DNA of 64,000 nt from Acerihabitans arboris (GTDB lineage: Bacteria > Pseudomonadota > Gammaproteobacteria > Enterobacterales > Enterobacteriaceae): NCBI RefSeq assembly GCF_010131535.1, contig NZ_WUBS01000016.1, forward strand, positions 62,001 to 126,000, read 5' to 3'. The notes beneath the pieces are model-generated. The model ran no database searches, had not been told where the DNA came from, and saw only the letters and a program-made list of their open reading frames with translations. The translations under genes were made by a program, and so were the position numbers. Shown one piece after another: positions 51,876 through 60,788 of this stretch. The stretch's first letter is position 1; each line of letters starts with the position of its first letter.

Positions 51876-52895
51876 ATGGTTAAAAAAAGGGTCATACTTG
51901 CGGATGTCGCCAACCTGGCGGGCCTGTCCAAGGCTACTGTCTCGCGCTACCTGAATAACAGCATCGTCCTGCCGCAGGCCACGGTCAAGCGCATCGAGGA
52001 TGCCATCGCCAGCCTGGACTACCGGGCCAACAGCCTGGCCCGCCGCCTGAGCAAAGGCGGCAGCGAAACCATCGGACTGGTGCTGCCGGATATCACCAAC
52101 CCGTTTTTTGCCGAGCTGGCCGATGCGGCGGAAGAAGCGGCCTCCGAACATCACTACAGCCTGGTGCTGTGCATTACCCGCAATAATCCCGACAAGGAGT
52201 GTCAGTTTATCCGCTGGCTGGACACCTGCCAGGTGGACGGCCTGCTGTTCACCACCAACCGGCCCGATAACGGCCTGCTGCGCGAAGAAATCGCCGGTCA
52301 TCAGCGTATCGTGCTGATTGACGAGGATATTCCGGGCAGCGCGGTGCCGAAGGTATTTGTCGACAACGTGCAGGGCGGCATATTGGCCACCCAGCATTTG
52401 CTTGACGCCGGGCACCGGCGTATCGCTTTTGTCGGCGGACCGGACGCCCTGATGAGCGTGCGTGAACGCCATGAAGGATTCAGGCTGGCAATGGCGCGCG
52501 CCGGTTTGACCTGCCCGCCGGAATGGGTGTTGTATGGCGATTACAGCCGCGAGTTCGGCCAGGCCGCCCTGCACCGGCTGCTGGCGCTGCCTGACGCCCC
52601 GAGCGCGGTGTTCGCCGCCAGCGATTACCTGGTGCTGGGCCTGCTCGACGGCCTGCGGCAACGGGGCGAAAGCGCTCCCGACGCATTGTCGCTGGTCGGT
52701 TTCGATGACGCCAGCTACGCCGAGCTGATAACCCCGCGCCTGTCCACCATTCGCCAGCCCGCCCGATTGCTGGGCCGTACCGCCATCGAAATCATGATGA
52801 AGCTGCTCGGCGGCGGCCAGGCGTTCGAACAGATCACCCGCATCCCGGTGGAATGGATTGGCCGCGACTCGGTAAAACGCTATCCGCCGGTGTGA
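51876..52895 (+). CDS. LacI-family regulator
   Basis: This 339-residue LacI-type regulator has an N-terminal HTH (ILADVANLAGLSKATVSRYLNNSIVLPQ) and hinge helix SLARRLSKGGS near residue 50. The periplasmic-binding-like effector domain is IGLVLPDITNPFFAELADAAE through GFDDASYAELITPRLSTIRQP. The start at 51876 gives a classical N-terminus (MVKKRVILADVA); the frame is open to 51834. It is divergent from the RbsB-like gene and precedes the transporter operon by 400 bp, where a LacI-type palindrome lies. The effector is presumably the transported compound or its phosphate. Confidence 0.88.
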   Translation: MVKKRVILADVANLAGLSKATVSRYLNNSIVLPQATVKRIEDAIASLDYRANSLARRLSKGGSETIGLVLPDITNPFFAELADAAEEAASEHHYSLVLCITRNNPDKECQFIRWLDTCQVDGLLFTTNRPDNGLLREEIAGHQRIVLIDEDIPGSAVPKVFVDNVQGGILATQHLLDAGHRRIAFVGGPDALMSVRERHEGFRLAMARAGLTCPPEWVLYGDYSREFGQAALHRLLALPDAPSAVFAASDYLVLGLLDGLRQRGESAPDALSLVGFDDASYAELITPRLSTIRQPARLLGRTAIEIMMKLLGGGQAFEQITRIPVEWIGRDSVKRYPPV

Positions 52896-53297
52896 CATTT
52901 TTGCACCATCGCGGCACAGGCCTGCACAATCATGCGGCACGGCGCGGCAATCAGTTCCGGACCCGGCCGCCCGGCTAACGGCGGGATCGTTAACCGCGGA
53001 ATTTTTTTATTTCATTAAAAAACAGCCAATTGCATAAACAATCCGGCAACATTTTTCCCCACGTCCATTCACGATGGCATGAAAGCTGCTTGATGGGATT
53101 CGGCGATACAAATATCCATAAGCGACGATGTCTTGCGAGTGGAGCGGCAACGGGTGATTTTTCGTCGTTTTGGTAAACCGGTTTACAAAGGAATTGTTAA
53201 CCGGAAACGATGGGTTATTTTACCGCTGCCGGCATAACGGCCCGCCGGGCCGTTATGCCCCCCTTCGTATTTGTTAACCAGATTGGAGGTTAATCAG
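52896..53297. other. Leader region of the ABC transporter operon
   Basis: These 402 bp carry no gene. They hold the LacI-type operator at 53170-53189 and the GGAGG ribosome binding site of the ATPase gene. An AT-rich section near 53000-53060 may hold a promoter. GTTAACC/GGTTAAC-like half-sites recur (52989-52995, 53197-53202), perhaps as accessory operators. Confidence 0.4.
53170..53189. promoter_or_regulatory. LacI-type operator upstream of ABC operon
   Basis: TTGGTAAACCGGTTTACAAA is a near-perfect 20-bp palindrome (one mismatched pair) with the central CG typical of LacI/GalR-family sites; the inner 14 bp (53173-53186) are perfect. It lies 109 bp before the ATPase start. The LacI-type protein encoded at 51876 is the likely ligand. 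Confidence 0.7.
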
Positions 53298-54080
53298 ATG
53301 GCTGTAACTCAGAGGGTGCCACCCCGGGTGGAGATGGTGGATATCACCAAAACCTACGGATCCATACGTTCGCTGCGCGGCGTCAACCTCAAGCTGGCGC
53401 CCGGCGAGGTGCTGGGGCTGGTCGGCGATAACGGCGCGGGCAAATCCACGCTGACCAAGATTTTATCCGGCGCGGTGGTCCCCTCCAGCGGCGCCATCCG
53501 CATCGACGGCAGCGAGCAGCGTTTCGCCACCCCGGCCGATGCCCGCCGTTGCCATATCGAGATGGTCTACCAGGACCTGTCGTTATGCGACACGGTGGAT
53601 GTGGCCGGCAATTTATTTATGGGCCGCGAGCCGCAGACGCGTTTATTGGGCATGCCCTTCCTGGATGAAAAACGGATGCATGCCGAGGCGCGGGAGATGC
53701 TGCAGGGGCTGGGCATTTCCATTCCCGATACCCGCCTGCTGGTGCGCAACCTGTCCGGCGGGCAACGGCAGGCCATCGCCATTGCCCGCGCGGCCGCGTT
53801 TGAGCCCAAGGTGCTGATCATGGATGAGCCGACCGCCGCCCTGGCCGTGGCGGAAGTGGAGGCGGTGCTGGCGTTAATCAAACGCGTCAGCGCCCGTGGG
53901 GTCAGCGTCATCCTGATCACCCATCGCTTACAGGATCTGTTCCTGGTTTGCGATCGCATCATGGTGATGTATGAGGGCACCAATGTCGCCGAACGACGGG
54001 TGGCCGACACCAGCCTGTCGGATATCGTCAACCTGATCGTCGGCGAAAAGTTCGAGGCGCACTCCGCCCGCGCCCATTAA
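53298..54080 (+). CDS. Sugar-type ABC ATPase, single domain
   Basis: This 260-residue ATP-binding protein has Walker A GDNGAGKST (about residues 44-52), the Q loop in MVYQDLSLCDTVDVAGNLFMG, the signature LSGGQRQAIAIARAAA (about 150-165), Walker B VLIMDEPTAAL and the switch His in LITHRLQDL. The D-loop reads ALAV, not the usual ALD/ALG, and should be checked. It has one ABC module, unlike the doubled RbsA, and resembles FrcA-type half-ATPases that dimerise. GGAGG precedes the ATG 53298. It is first in the four-gene transport and hydrolase operon. Confidence 0.88.
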   Translation: MAVTQRVPPRVEMVDITKTYGSIRSLRGVNLKLAPGEVLGLVGDNGAGKSTLTKILSGAVVPSSGAIRIDGSEQRFATPADARRCHIEMVYQDLSLCDTVDVAGNLFMGREPQTRLLGMPFLDEKRMHAEAREMLQGLGISIPDTRLLVRNLSGGQRQAIAIARAAAFEPKVLIMDEPTAALAVAEVEAVLALIKRVSARGVSVILITHRLQDLFLVCDRIMVMYEGTNVAERRVADTSLSDIVNLIVGEKFEAHSARAH

Positions 54081-54092
54081 CGGGGATCCCGC

Positions 54093-55100
54093 ATGAGTAT
54101 GATGAATATGTCCAGTACCCGAATGATCCGGCACTCCTTGCCCAGGCGCATCCTGCACAACCACTCCGGCGTGGTCAGCATCGCGCTGTTTTGCCTGTTC
54201 TGCTGCATGGTGTTCGCGCTGATTACCGACAACTTCCTCAGTGGCCCCAACTGGCTGAATATTATTCGCCAAAGCGCGCCGCTGCTGATTGTCGCCACCG
54301 CCATGACGCTGGTGATCACCACCGGCGGCATCGACCTGTCGGTCGGCTCCACGCTGGCCCTGGTCGGCGCGCTGTCCGCCATTGCCCTGAACAACTGGGG
54401 ACTGCCCTGGCCGGTGGTGTTGCTGGGCGGCCTGCTGCTCGGCGGGCTGATAGGCGCGCTCAATGGTTATTTTATCGCCTATGAAGGCATCCCGGCCTTT
54501 ATCGTCACCCTGGCGACGCTTGCGGTGGTGCGCGGCGTGGCGCTGCTGATTACCCAGGGTTATTCCATTCCCATCCCGGCCGATAGCCCCTTTACCCTGC
54601 TGGGGCGGGCCTGGGTGATAGGATTGCCTTTGCCTGCCATCCTGGGCGTGCTGGCGCTGCTCGGCGGGCATATTTTACTTAACCAGACCCGCTTCGGCCG
54701 CTATGTCACCGCCATCGGCTCCAATACCGAAGGGGTGCGCCGCGCCGGGGTCAATACCCGTGCCGTCACTCTCTGGGTCTATGTGCTGAGCGGCATGAGC
54801 GCCGCGCTGGCGGGGATGATAATCACCGCCCGCCTGGGCAGCGGCTCATCCAACCAGGGCGAGGGGTTTGAACTACAGGTTATCGCCGCGGTGGTGCTCG
54901 GCAGCACCAGCCTGTTCGGCGGGTTCGGCACCATTATCGGCACCCTGCTGGGCGCGCTGTCCATTGCGGTGATCCAAAACGGCTTGATCCTATCGCATAT
55001 CTCGCCGTTTTATACCCAAATTGCCACCGGCACCATTATCCTGCTGGCGATTTGGCTCAATACCCGTATTTTCAACCCGGCGCGGCCGACCAAAGGATAG
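54093..55100 (+). CDS. RbsC-like ABC permease
   Basis: This 335-residue inner-membrane permease of the ribose/galactoside (BPD_transp_2) family has about eight to ten helices. Motifs include TGGIDLSVGSTLALVGALSA (about residues 74-93), GLIGALNGYFIAYEGIPAFIVTLAT, and the conserved cytoplasmic TAIGSNTEGVRRAGVNTRAV that contacts the ATPase, then the terminal GFGTIIGTLLGALSIAVIQN. It works with the ATPase 12 bp upstream and the RbsB-like binding protein. The start ATG 54093 follows GGGGATC; nearby methionines leave a few codons of uncertainty. Confidence 0.88.
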   Translation: MSMMNMSSTRMIRHSLPRRILHNHSGVVSIALFCLFCCMVFALITDNFLSGPNWLNIIRQSAPLLIVATAMTLVITTGGIDLSVGSTLALVGALSAIALNNWGLPWPVVLLGGLLLGGLIGALNGYFIAYEGIPAFIVTLATLAVVRGVALLITQGYSIPIPADSPFTLLGRAWVIGLPLPAILGVLALLGGHILLNQTRFGRYVTAIGSNTEGVRRAGVNTRAVTLWVYVLSGMSAALAGMIITARLGSGSSNQGEGFELQVIAAVVLGSTSLFGGFGTIIGTLLGALSIAVIQNGLILSHISPFYTQIATGTIILLAIWLNTRIFNPARPTKG

Positions 55101-55105
55101 ACGCG

Positions 55106-56185
55106 ATGCAGAACTCTATTTTCCGCCACCCCGATCCGCTGCCGCTCGGCGTCGCCAGCGGTTATGCGATGACGGTGCTCGGGCCGCTGCCGGTGGCGCA
55201 AATGGGCGTGACCCTGATGCATGAGCATATTTTGCTGGACGCTTCCGGCAAATGGGTGCCGCCCTGCTGCTGCAGCGAACGTCACCTGGCCGAAATGCCG
55301 GTACGCATGGAAAACCTCGGCGAGCTGGCGCTTAACCCTCTGTCCAGCCGCGATAACTGCCGGCTGTTCGACCCGGACCTGGCGGTGGAAGAGCTGATGA
55401 AGTTCCGCGCGCTCGGCGGCGAGACCGTGGTCGACCCCACCAATATCGGCATCGGCCGCGATCCGCTGGCGTTGCAGCGCATCTCGCGCCTCACCGGCCT
55501 GAATATCGTCATGGGCACCGGCTTTTACCTGGAGCCCTCACATCCGGCGTACGTGAAGACCCGTTCGGTGGAGCAACTGACGGAACAGCTTATCCATGAC
55601 GTCGGCGGCGCTGAAGAGAAACCAATGGTCATCGCCGGCCTTATCGGCGAAATCGGCGTGTCCGCCGCCTTTACCCCGGATGAGGAAAAGTCACTGCGAG
55701 CGGCCGGACGCGCCAGCGCCGCCACCGGCGTGCCGATGGAAATCCATCTGCCGGGCTGGGAGCGCCATGGTCACCGGGTGCTGGATATCCTGGAACACGA
55801 AGGCGCTGATTTACGCCATGTCGTGCTGTGCCATATGAACCCCAGCTTTGCCGATAAAACCTATCAGCGCGACCTGGCGCGGCGCGGCGCGTTCCTGGAA
55901 TACGATATGATCGGCATGGGTTACTATTATGCCGACGAAGCCGCGCAGTCCCCGTCGGACGAAGAAAACGCCCGCGCCATCCGGGAGCTTATAGATGACG
56001 GGTTTATCCGGCAGGTGCTATTGTCCCAGGACGTATTCCTGAAAACCATGCTGACCCGCTATGGCGGCCATGGTTATGGTTATATCCTGAAGCATTTCGT
56101 GCCGCGCCTGCGGCGCCACGGCGTTAGCGGCGAGCAGTTGGAAACCCTGATGATCGATAACCCGAGGCGCGTCTTTACGCGCTGA
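55106..56185 (+). CDS. Phosphotriesterase-family hydrolase
   Basis: This 359-residue (beta/alpha)8 metal hydrolase of the phosphotriesterase family has the binuclear-site residues visible in order: LMHEHILLD (His-x-His), Glu in LIGEIGVS in place of the carboxylated Lys of classical PTE, MEIHLPG, VLCHMN and LLSQD. The Glu bridge links it to the Php-type and lactonase branches rather than to organophosphate hydrolases. Sugar-lactone or phosphosugar-lactone hydrolysis is therefore a fair guess. The start at 55106 has AAGGA upstream. It lies 5 bp after the permease and 49 bp before the M20 gene, in the same operon. Confidence 0.86.
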   Translation: MQNSIFRHPDPLPLGVASGYAMTVLGPLPVAQMGVTLMHEHILLDASGKWVPPCCCSERHLAEMPVRMENLGELALNPLSSRDNCRLFDPDLAVEELMKFRALGGETVVDPTNIGIGRDPLALQRISRLTGLNIVMGTGFYLEPSHPAYVKTRSVEQLTEQLIHDVGGAEEKPMVIAGLIGEIGVSAAFTPDEEKSLRAAGRASAATGVPMEIHLPGWERHGHRVLDILEHEGADLRHVVLCHMNPSFADKTYQRDLARRGAFLEYDMIGMGYYYADEAAQSPSDEENARAIRELIDDGFIRQVLLSQDVFLKTMLTRYGGHGYGYILKHFVPRLRRHGVSGEQLETLMIDNPRRVFTR

Positions 56186-56234
56186 ATGTCGCCAAGGGAT
56201 AGCCCTTCAATGACGCATAACCCCGGACCAGGCC

Positions 56235-57377
56235 ATGAACCCGAACGATGAAGTGATTTCGCTGACCCGCGCCCTGCTGCGTTTTGATACCATCAATCCG
56301 CCCGGCGACGAATCCTTGTGCATGGCGTTCCTGGCGGACTACCTGCAACAGCACGGCTTTAGCATCCATCTGCAGCGCTTCGGCGAGCGGCGGTTTAACC
56401 TGGTGGCGCGCCTGGCGGGCCGGCGCGCGTACGATAAACCGCTGGCGTTCACCGGCCATGTGGATACCGTGCCGCTAGGCAACGCGGACTGGCGGTTTGA
56501 CGCCTTTGCCGGTGAAATCAGCGACGGCAGGCTGTACGGCCGCGGCGCAAGCGATATGAAAGCGGCCATCGCGGCCTTTATCGTCGCCTGCCGCCAGCAA
56601 CATGAGGCCATTACGTCCGGATCGGGAGTGGTATTGGTGCTGACCGGCGGCGAGGAGACCGGCTGTGACGGCGCCCGGGCGCTGATCAACGAAACGCGCG
56701 ACTATCTGCCGGCGGTAGGCGCGCTTATCGTTGGCGAACCCACCGCCAATTATCCGGTCATCGGCCATAAGGGCGCCCTGTGGCTGCGCTGCGAAACGCG
56801 CGGCAAAACCGCCCACGGCGCCATGCCGGAACTGGGCATCAACGCTATTTACCTGGCCGCCGAGGCGATAGGCAAGATCCGTTATTTCGAGCCGGGCGCG
56901 CCGCATCCGTTGATGAAACAGCCGACCCTGAATGTCGGCACCATCAGCGGCGGGCTGAATATCAACTCGGTGCCGGACCGCAGCTGGTTCGACGTGGATA
57001 TCCGCACCGCGCCCAACCTGCGCCACGAAGAGATCCGGCAACGGCTGACCACCCTGATGGGCGATACCGTGACGGTCACCACGCTGGTGGATCTGCCCTC
57101 GATATTGTCCGAACCCCACAACGGCTGGATTCGCCGGGTATTCGAACGCTGCGCGCCGCTGCATGACGCGCCGCTGCAACCGCGCGTGGTGCCGTATTTT
57201 ACCGATGCCTCGCTGTTGCTTGAAGCGCTTGGCGCGCCGCCGTGCATTATCCTGGGCCCCGGCGAGCCGGCAATGGCGCATCAAACCGACGAATATTGCG
57301 CGGTGGATAAACTTCTGCAGGCCGTGACGCTGTATGGCGACCTGATCAGCGACTGGGGAAGGCGTGGCGCGGCTTAG
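56235..57377 (+). CDS. M20-family peptidase/deacylase (ArgE/DapE type)
   Basis: This 380-residue metal-dependent hydrolase has the M20 pattern: FTGHVDTVPLG (metal His and catalytic Asp region, about residues 76-86), LYGRGASDMKAAIAAF (bridging Asp), LTGGEETGCDG (catalytic Glu pair) and a dimerisation domain with RGKTAHGAMPELGINAIYLA. The final metal His is in AMAHQTDEYC. The group deacylates N-acyl amino acids; it also includes the N-formylaminopyrimidine deformylase YlmB. It is the last gene of the importer operon and faces yjbR across 42 bp without an obvious terminator. The substrate is unknown. Confidence 0.86.
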   Translation: MNPNDEVISLTRALLRFDTINPPGDESLCMAFLADYLQQHGFSIHLQRFGERRFNLVARLAGRRAYDKPLAFTGHVDTVPLGNADWRFDAFAGEISDGRLYGRGASDMKAAIAAFIVACRQQHEAITSGSGVVLVLTGGEETGCDGARALINETRDYLPAVGALIVGEPTANYPVIGHKGALWLRCETRGKTAHGAMPELGINAIYLAAEAIGKIRYFEPGAPHPLMKQPTLNVGTISGGLNINSVPDRSWFDVDIRTAPNLRHEEIRQRLTTLMGDTVTVTTLVDLPSILSEPHNGWIRRVFERCAPLHDAPLQPRVVPYFTDASLLLEALGAPPCIILGPGEPAMAHQTDEYCAVDKLLQAVTLYGDLISDWGRRGAA

Positions 57378-57419
57378 CCAACCAGGCGCCGGCATCCCAA
57401 GCGGGCGGCGATCGCCCGG

Positions 57420-57773
57420 TCAGATATTCAGTTCCTGGCGCAACGAGTCCGGCAGGGTGTCCACCGCCAGTTGCCAGGAGGCGTCGACCAGGTAATAAAA
57501 CTGCGAATCCGGAATATCCCCGTCCAGGAATAGCGTGTTCCAATGGGTTTTGTTCAGCAGGCCGCAAGGGACGATGGCGTGATACTCCGACCGCAGCGAT
57601 TCCGCCATTTTCGGACTGCTTTTTAAGGAAATCACCGGCTTGCCATCCATTTCATGGGTCATGGCGAACATCACCTCCCCGACCTTGATCTGGTTGGCCT
57701 GCCATTCTTGCCGCAGGCTTTGTTGAGCGCCCGGTTTATCCATGCAATAGGCAAGAAATGTCGATTGATCCAT
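57420..57773 (-). CDS. yjbR: MmcQ/YjbR-family protein
   Basis: This 117-residue protein of the MmcQ/YjbR double-wing fold aligns well with E. coli YjbR, for example YCMDKPGAQQSLRQEW, QIKVGEVMFAM, LNKTHWNTLFLDGDIPDSQ and YYLVDASWQLAV. The molecular role is uncertain; DNA binding has been suggested from the fold. It lies 2 bp after yjbQ, so the two form an operon, as in E. coli. In E. coli uvrA is the next gene; here the 9.5-kb importer cassette intervenes. Confidence 0.93.
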   Translation of the reverse strand: MDQSTFLAYCMDKPGAQQSLRQEWQANQIKVGEVMFAMTHEMDGKPVISLKSSPKMAESLRSEYHAIVPCGLLNKTHWNTLFLDGDIPDSQFYYLVDASWQLAVDTLPDSLRQELNI

Positions 57774-57775
57774 GT

Positions 57776-58192
57776 TTACTCCCCTTGAAGGGTAGCGATA
57801 ATATGGCGTTCGCCTCCCCGGTTACGATGTTCACCCAGCCAAATGCCCTGCCAGGTCCCCAATAACAATTTACCCCGGCCGACGGGGATCAACAGTGACG
57901 CACCCAGTAAAGACGATTTAATGTGCGCCGGCATATCATCCAACCCCTCGTAGTCATGCTCATAAGGGGCCTCTTCCGGGACATGGCGTAAAAAATGGGT
58001 TTCCATATCGGCCCGGACGCTGGGGTCGCAGTTTTCATTCAGCGTCAGCGACGCCGAGGTATGCTGCAGCAATAGATGCAGCAGTCCGGTAGTAATCTCC
58101 GCCAGGGGGGTCAGTTGGCCGGCGATGTCGTCGGTCACCAGATGAAACCCGCGCGGGCGGGCTTTGAGAACCAGGGTTTGTCGATACCACAT
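57776..58192 (-). CDS. yjbQ: YjbQ family protein (UPF0047)
   Basis: This 138-residue protein belongs to the YjbQ/UPF0047 family, with the same length as in E. coli. Conserved motifs are [32 protein letters not shown] (split around the metal-binding His and Asp), [15 protein letters not shown] and [17 protein letters not shown]. The fold resembles a small enzyme with a metal site; weak thiamine-phosphate synthase activity has been reported for E. coli YjbQ. The start at 58192 has GAGGAG; the longer frame to 58330 is not conserved. Confidence 0.93.
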   Translation of the reverse strand: MWYRQTLVLKARPRGFHLVTDDIAGQLTPLAEITTGLLHLLLQHTSASLTLNENCDPSVRADMETHFLRHVPEEAPYEHDYEGLDDMPAHIKSSLLGASLLIPVGRGKLLLGTWQGIWLGEHRNRGGERHIIATLQGE

Positions 58193-58299
58193 AGCGATGC
58201 TCCTCTCATTAAGCTTAAGTATAGCAGCGGGGGCACCGGGGCAAACCGGGCTGAAACAGCGTAAACGCTGGGGGATCAACAGAGGGAACCGAGAGGAAA

Positions 58300-58338
58300 A
58301 TAGCGGGCGTCGAAAGCCCGTCGCCGGCAAAGCCGGCG
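58300..58338 (-). terminator. Twin-hairpin transcript end of tyrB
   Basis: Leftward from the tyrB stop come CGCCGGC/GCCGGCG (58322-58328 with 58332-58338, 3-nt loop) and then CGGGC/GCCCG (about 58308-58321), followed on the minus strand by TATTTT. The weak T tract lowers certainty; a REP-like element is the alternative. Confidence 0.45.
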
Positions 58339-58371
58339 CGGACCTGTATTATGCGGCCCGATCCACGCGGA

Positions 58372-59562
58372 TTACAGCGCGGCGATCGCCCGCGCCACCC
58401 GCTGGACATTATCGGTATTCAGGCCGGCCAGGCACATCCGGCCGCTGCCGATAAGATAGACGCCGAACTCATCGCGTAGCCGGTCAACCTGCCGCGGGCT
58501 CAGCCCGGTGTAGCTGAACATACCGCGCTGCCGCAGCAGATAATCAAAATTACGCGCGGGCAGCGCGACTTTCAGCGCATCCACCAGGTCATGGCGCATC
58601 TGCAGGATACGCGAGCGCATGGCTGAGACTTCCTGGCGCCACAGCGCGTACAGCGCCGGATCGTTAAGCACCTTCGCCACCACCTGCGCGCCGTAGTTAG
58701 GCGGGCTGGAATAGTTACGCCGCACGGTGGACGTCAACTGCCCCAGCACCCGATCGGCTTCCCCGGCGCTGGCGCAGACCACGGACAAGGTTCCCACCCG
58801 CTCGGCGTAGAGCGAGAAAATTTTCGAGAACGACTGGCTTACCAGGCAAGGCAATCCCAGCCGCGCCATTTCGCGCACCGCATAGGCATCCTCTTCCAGT
58901 CCCTCGCCAAAGCCCTGGTAGGCAATATCGAGGAACGGGATGAGTTCACGCTCCGCCGCCACGCGGATGACATGGTCCCATTGCCCGCGGGTGAGATCGG
59001 AGCCGGTGGGATTATGGCAGCAGGGGTGCAGCAGCACGATGCTTTGGGGCGGCAGCTGTCCCAGGCATTCCAGCATGGCGCTGAAATTGACCGCCAGCTT
59101 TTCGCCGTCAAAATAGGGATAACGATTGACCTTAAAACCGGCGCCGGAAAAAATGGCCACATGGTTTTCCCAGGTCGGGTCGCTGACCCAGACCTCGGAT
59201 TGCGGGAAATAGTCCCTGAGGAAATCCGCGCCAATCCTTAACCCGCCCGAACCGCCCACCGTCTGGATGGTGGCGATGCGCGCGGCCTGGCGCATCGGAT
59301 GATGCTCGCCAAACAGTACCGACTGGCTGGCGGCGCGGTACGACGGCAGGCCCGCCATCGGCAGGTATGACGCCGCCTGCGTCGGGCTGACTTCAAGCAT
59401 GGATTCAGCCCGCGCCACCGACTTCAGTTGCGGAATAATCGCCTGCTCATTGTAATACAGCCCGATGCTCAGGTTGACCTTATCCGGTCGCGCGTCCTGT
59501 TTGTAGGTTTCCATCAGCGACAGGATCGGATCCCCCGCGTAAGCGTCAACATTCTGGAACAA
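58372..59562 (-). CDS. tyrB: Aromatic-amino-acid aminotransferase TyrB
   Basis: This 396-residue PLP aminotransferase (E. coli TyrB 397 aa) transfers amino groups to aromatic keto acids and also serves leucine and aspartate metabolism. Motifs include [54 protein letters not shown] with the PLP-binding Asp and Tyr, and [17 protein letters not shown] with the Schiff-base Lys; the substrate-binding Arg is near GRMCLAGL. Position between alr and yjbQ matches E. coli apart from the missing aphA. TyrR boxes were not recognised in the 87-bp upstream gap. Confidence 0.95.
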   Translation of the reverse strand: MFQNVDAYAGDPILSLMETYKQDARPDKVNLSIGLYYNEQAIIPQLKSVARAESMLEVSPTQAASYLPMAGLPSYRAASQSVLFGEHHPMRQAARIATIQTVGGSGGLRIGADFLRDYFPQSEVWVSDPTWENHVAIFSGAGFKVNRYPYFDGEKLAVNFSAMLECLGQLPPQSIVLLHPCCHNPTGSDLTRGQWDHVIRVAAERELIPFLDIAYQGFGEGLEEDAYAVREMARLGLPCLVSQSFSKIFSLYAERVGTLSVVCASAGEADRVLGQLTSTVRRNYSSPPNYGAQVVAKVLNDPALYALWRQEVSAMRSRILQMRHDLVDALKVALPARNFDYLLRQRGMFSYTGLSPRQVDRLRDEFGVYLIGSGRMCLAGLNTDNVQRVARAIAAL

Positions 59563-59649
59563 GGTGCAGCTCTCCTGGGTTGTCGGGTTGAAATATGAAA
59601 CCCCGCCCTTACATTACCAAATAACGATAATCAGTTGTTATAAGCGCGA

Positions 59650-60771
59650 TTAAAATTTACCGGATTCAGCCGATCCCCGGCCGGCGTCGCCACCGTCCAC
59701 ATATTCGCGCGTGACCCGCGAGGTGACTTTCGTTATCAGCTCATAGGCGCTGATGCCGCTGGCGGCGGCAATCCGCTCCACCGGCAGCGCCGGCCCCCAG
59801 AGTTCGACGCTGTCGCCGACCTGCTCATGGCCCGCCGGTCCCAAATCGACGGTTAACATATCCATCGAAACCCTTCCCGCCAACGGCACCTCGCGTCCAT
59901 TGACCAGCACCGGCGTACCGCTCGGCGCTCCGCGGGGATAACCGTCGCCGTAGCCGAAGGCCACCACGCCGAGACGGGTATCACGGGGACTGACCCAGAT
60001 GCCGCCATAACCACAGGCTTCGCCGGCGCGATGGTTGCGCACCGCAATCAGCGCGGAGGTCAAGGTCATCGCCGGGCGAAAGCCATACTCGACCGCCGTC
60101 CCGCTGCCGAGCGGCGACACGCCGTACAGCAGGATGCCGGGCCTGACCATATCGCGATGGGATTCAGGCCACAGCAGGATGCCGCCGGAGGCGGCAATGG
60201 ACTGTTTGCCCGGCTTATCCTGCGCAAAGGCGTCAAAAAGGGTCAGTTGCCGGAGGGTGGCATCCAGTTCCGGCTCGTCGGCGCGGGCAAAGTGACTCAT
60301 GACATTCACCGGCCCCGCGACATTCGGACAGGCCGCCAGCCGCGCGTAAAACGCGTCGGCCTGTGGCGGCTGGACCCCCAGGCGGTGCATACCGGTATCG
60401 AGCTTCATCCATACTTCGAGGGGCCGCGCCAGGGTGGCCTGTTCCAGCGCCTGCAACTCCTCGGGGCTGTGCACCGCGGTGGCGAGGCGGTATTCCGCCA
60501 GCAACGGCAGCTCATCGGCGCTGAAGAACCCTTCCAACAGCAAAATCGGCTTGGTAATGCCGCCTTTACGCAGCCTGAGCGCCTCGTCAAGGCGCGCAAC
60601 GCCAAAATAATCGGCCTCATCCTGCACGGCGAACGCGGTTTCCAGCAGCCCATGACCATATGCCTGCGCTTTTACCACCGCCACCACGCGGCTATGCGGC
60701 GCCAACCGGCGAACCTGCCGCAGGTTATGGCGCAATGCATCGCGGTCAATAACGGCAATAGCCGTTTTCAT
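59650..60771 (-). CDS. alr: Alanine racemase
   Basis: This 373-residue PLP-dependent alanine racemase supplies D-alanine for peptidoglycan. The cofactor Lys lies in [13 protein letters not shown] (Lys about residue 34; the usual Asn after it is Gln). The second base Tyr lies in [10 protein letters not shown]. Further motifs are [34 protein letters not shown] and [11 protein letters not shown]. The tail (about 355-373) is Gly/Ser-rich. It follows dnaB by 17 bp as in E. coli, which distinguishes it from the catabolic DadX. Confidence 0.96.
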   Translation of the reverse strand: MKTAIAVIDRDALRHNLRQVRRLAPHSRVVAVVKAQAYGHGLLETAFAVQDEADYFGVARLDEALRLRKGGITKPILLLEGFFSADELPLLAEYRLATAVHSPEELQALEQATLARPLEVWMKLDTGMHRLGVQPPQADAFYARLAACPNVAGPVNVMSHFARADEPELDATLRQLTLFDAFAQDKPGKQSIAASGGILLWPESHRDMVRPGILLYGVSPLGSGTAVEYGFRPAMTLTSALIAVRNHRAGEACGYGGIWVSPRDTRLGVVAFGYGDGYPRGAPSGTPVLVNGREVPLAGRVSMDMLTVDLGPAGHEQVGDSVELWGPALPVERIAAASGISAYELITKVTSRVTREYVDGGDAGRGSAESGKF

Positions 60772-60788
60772 TATCCTTGTCCTAATCG

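Noticed and set aside
51837..52940. A 367-codon minus-strand frame antisense to the LacI-type gene
   Set aside because: Composition is that of a shadow frame and the plus-strand LacI-family protein is convincing along its whole length.
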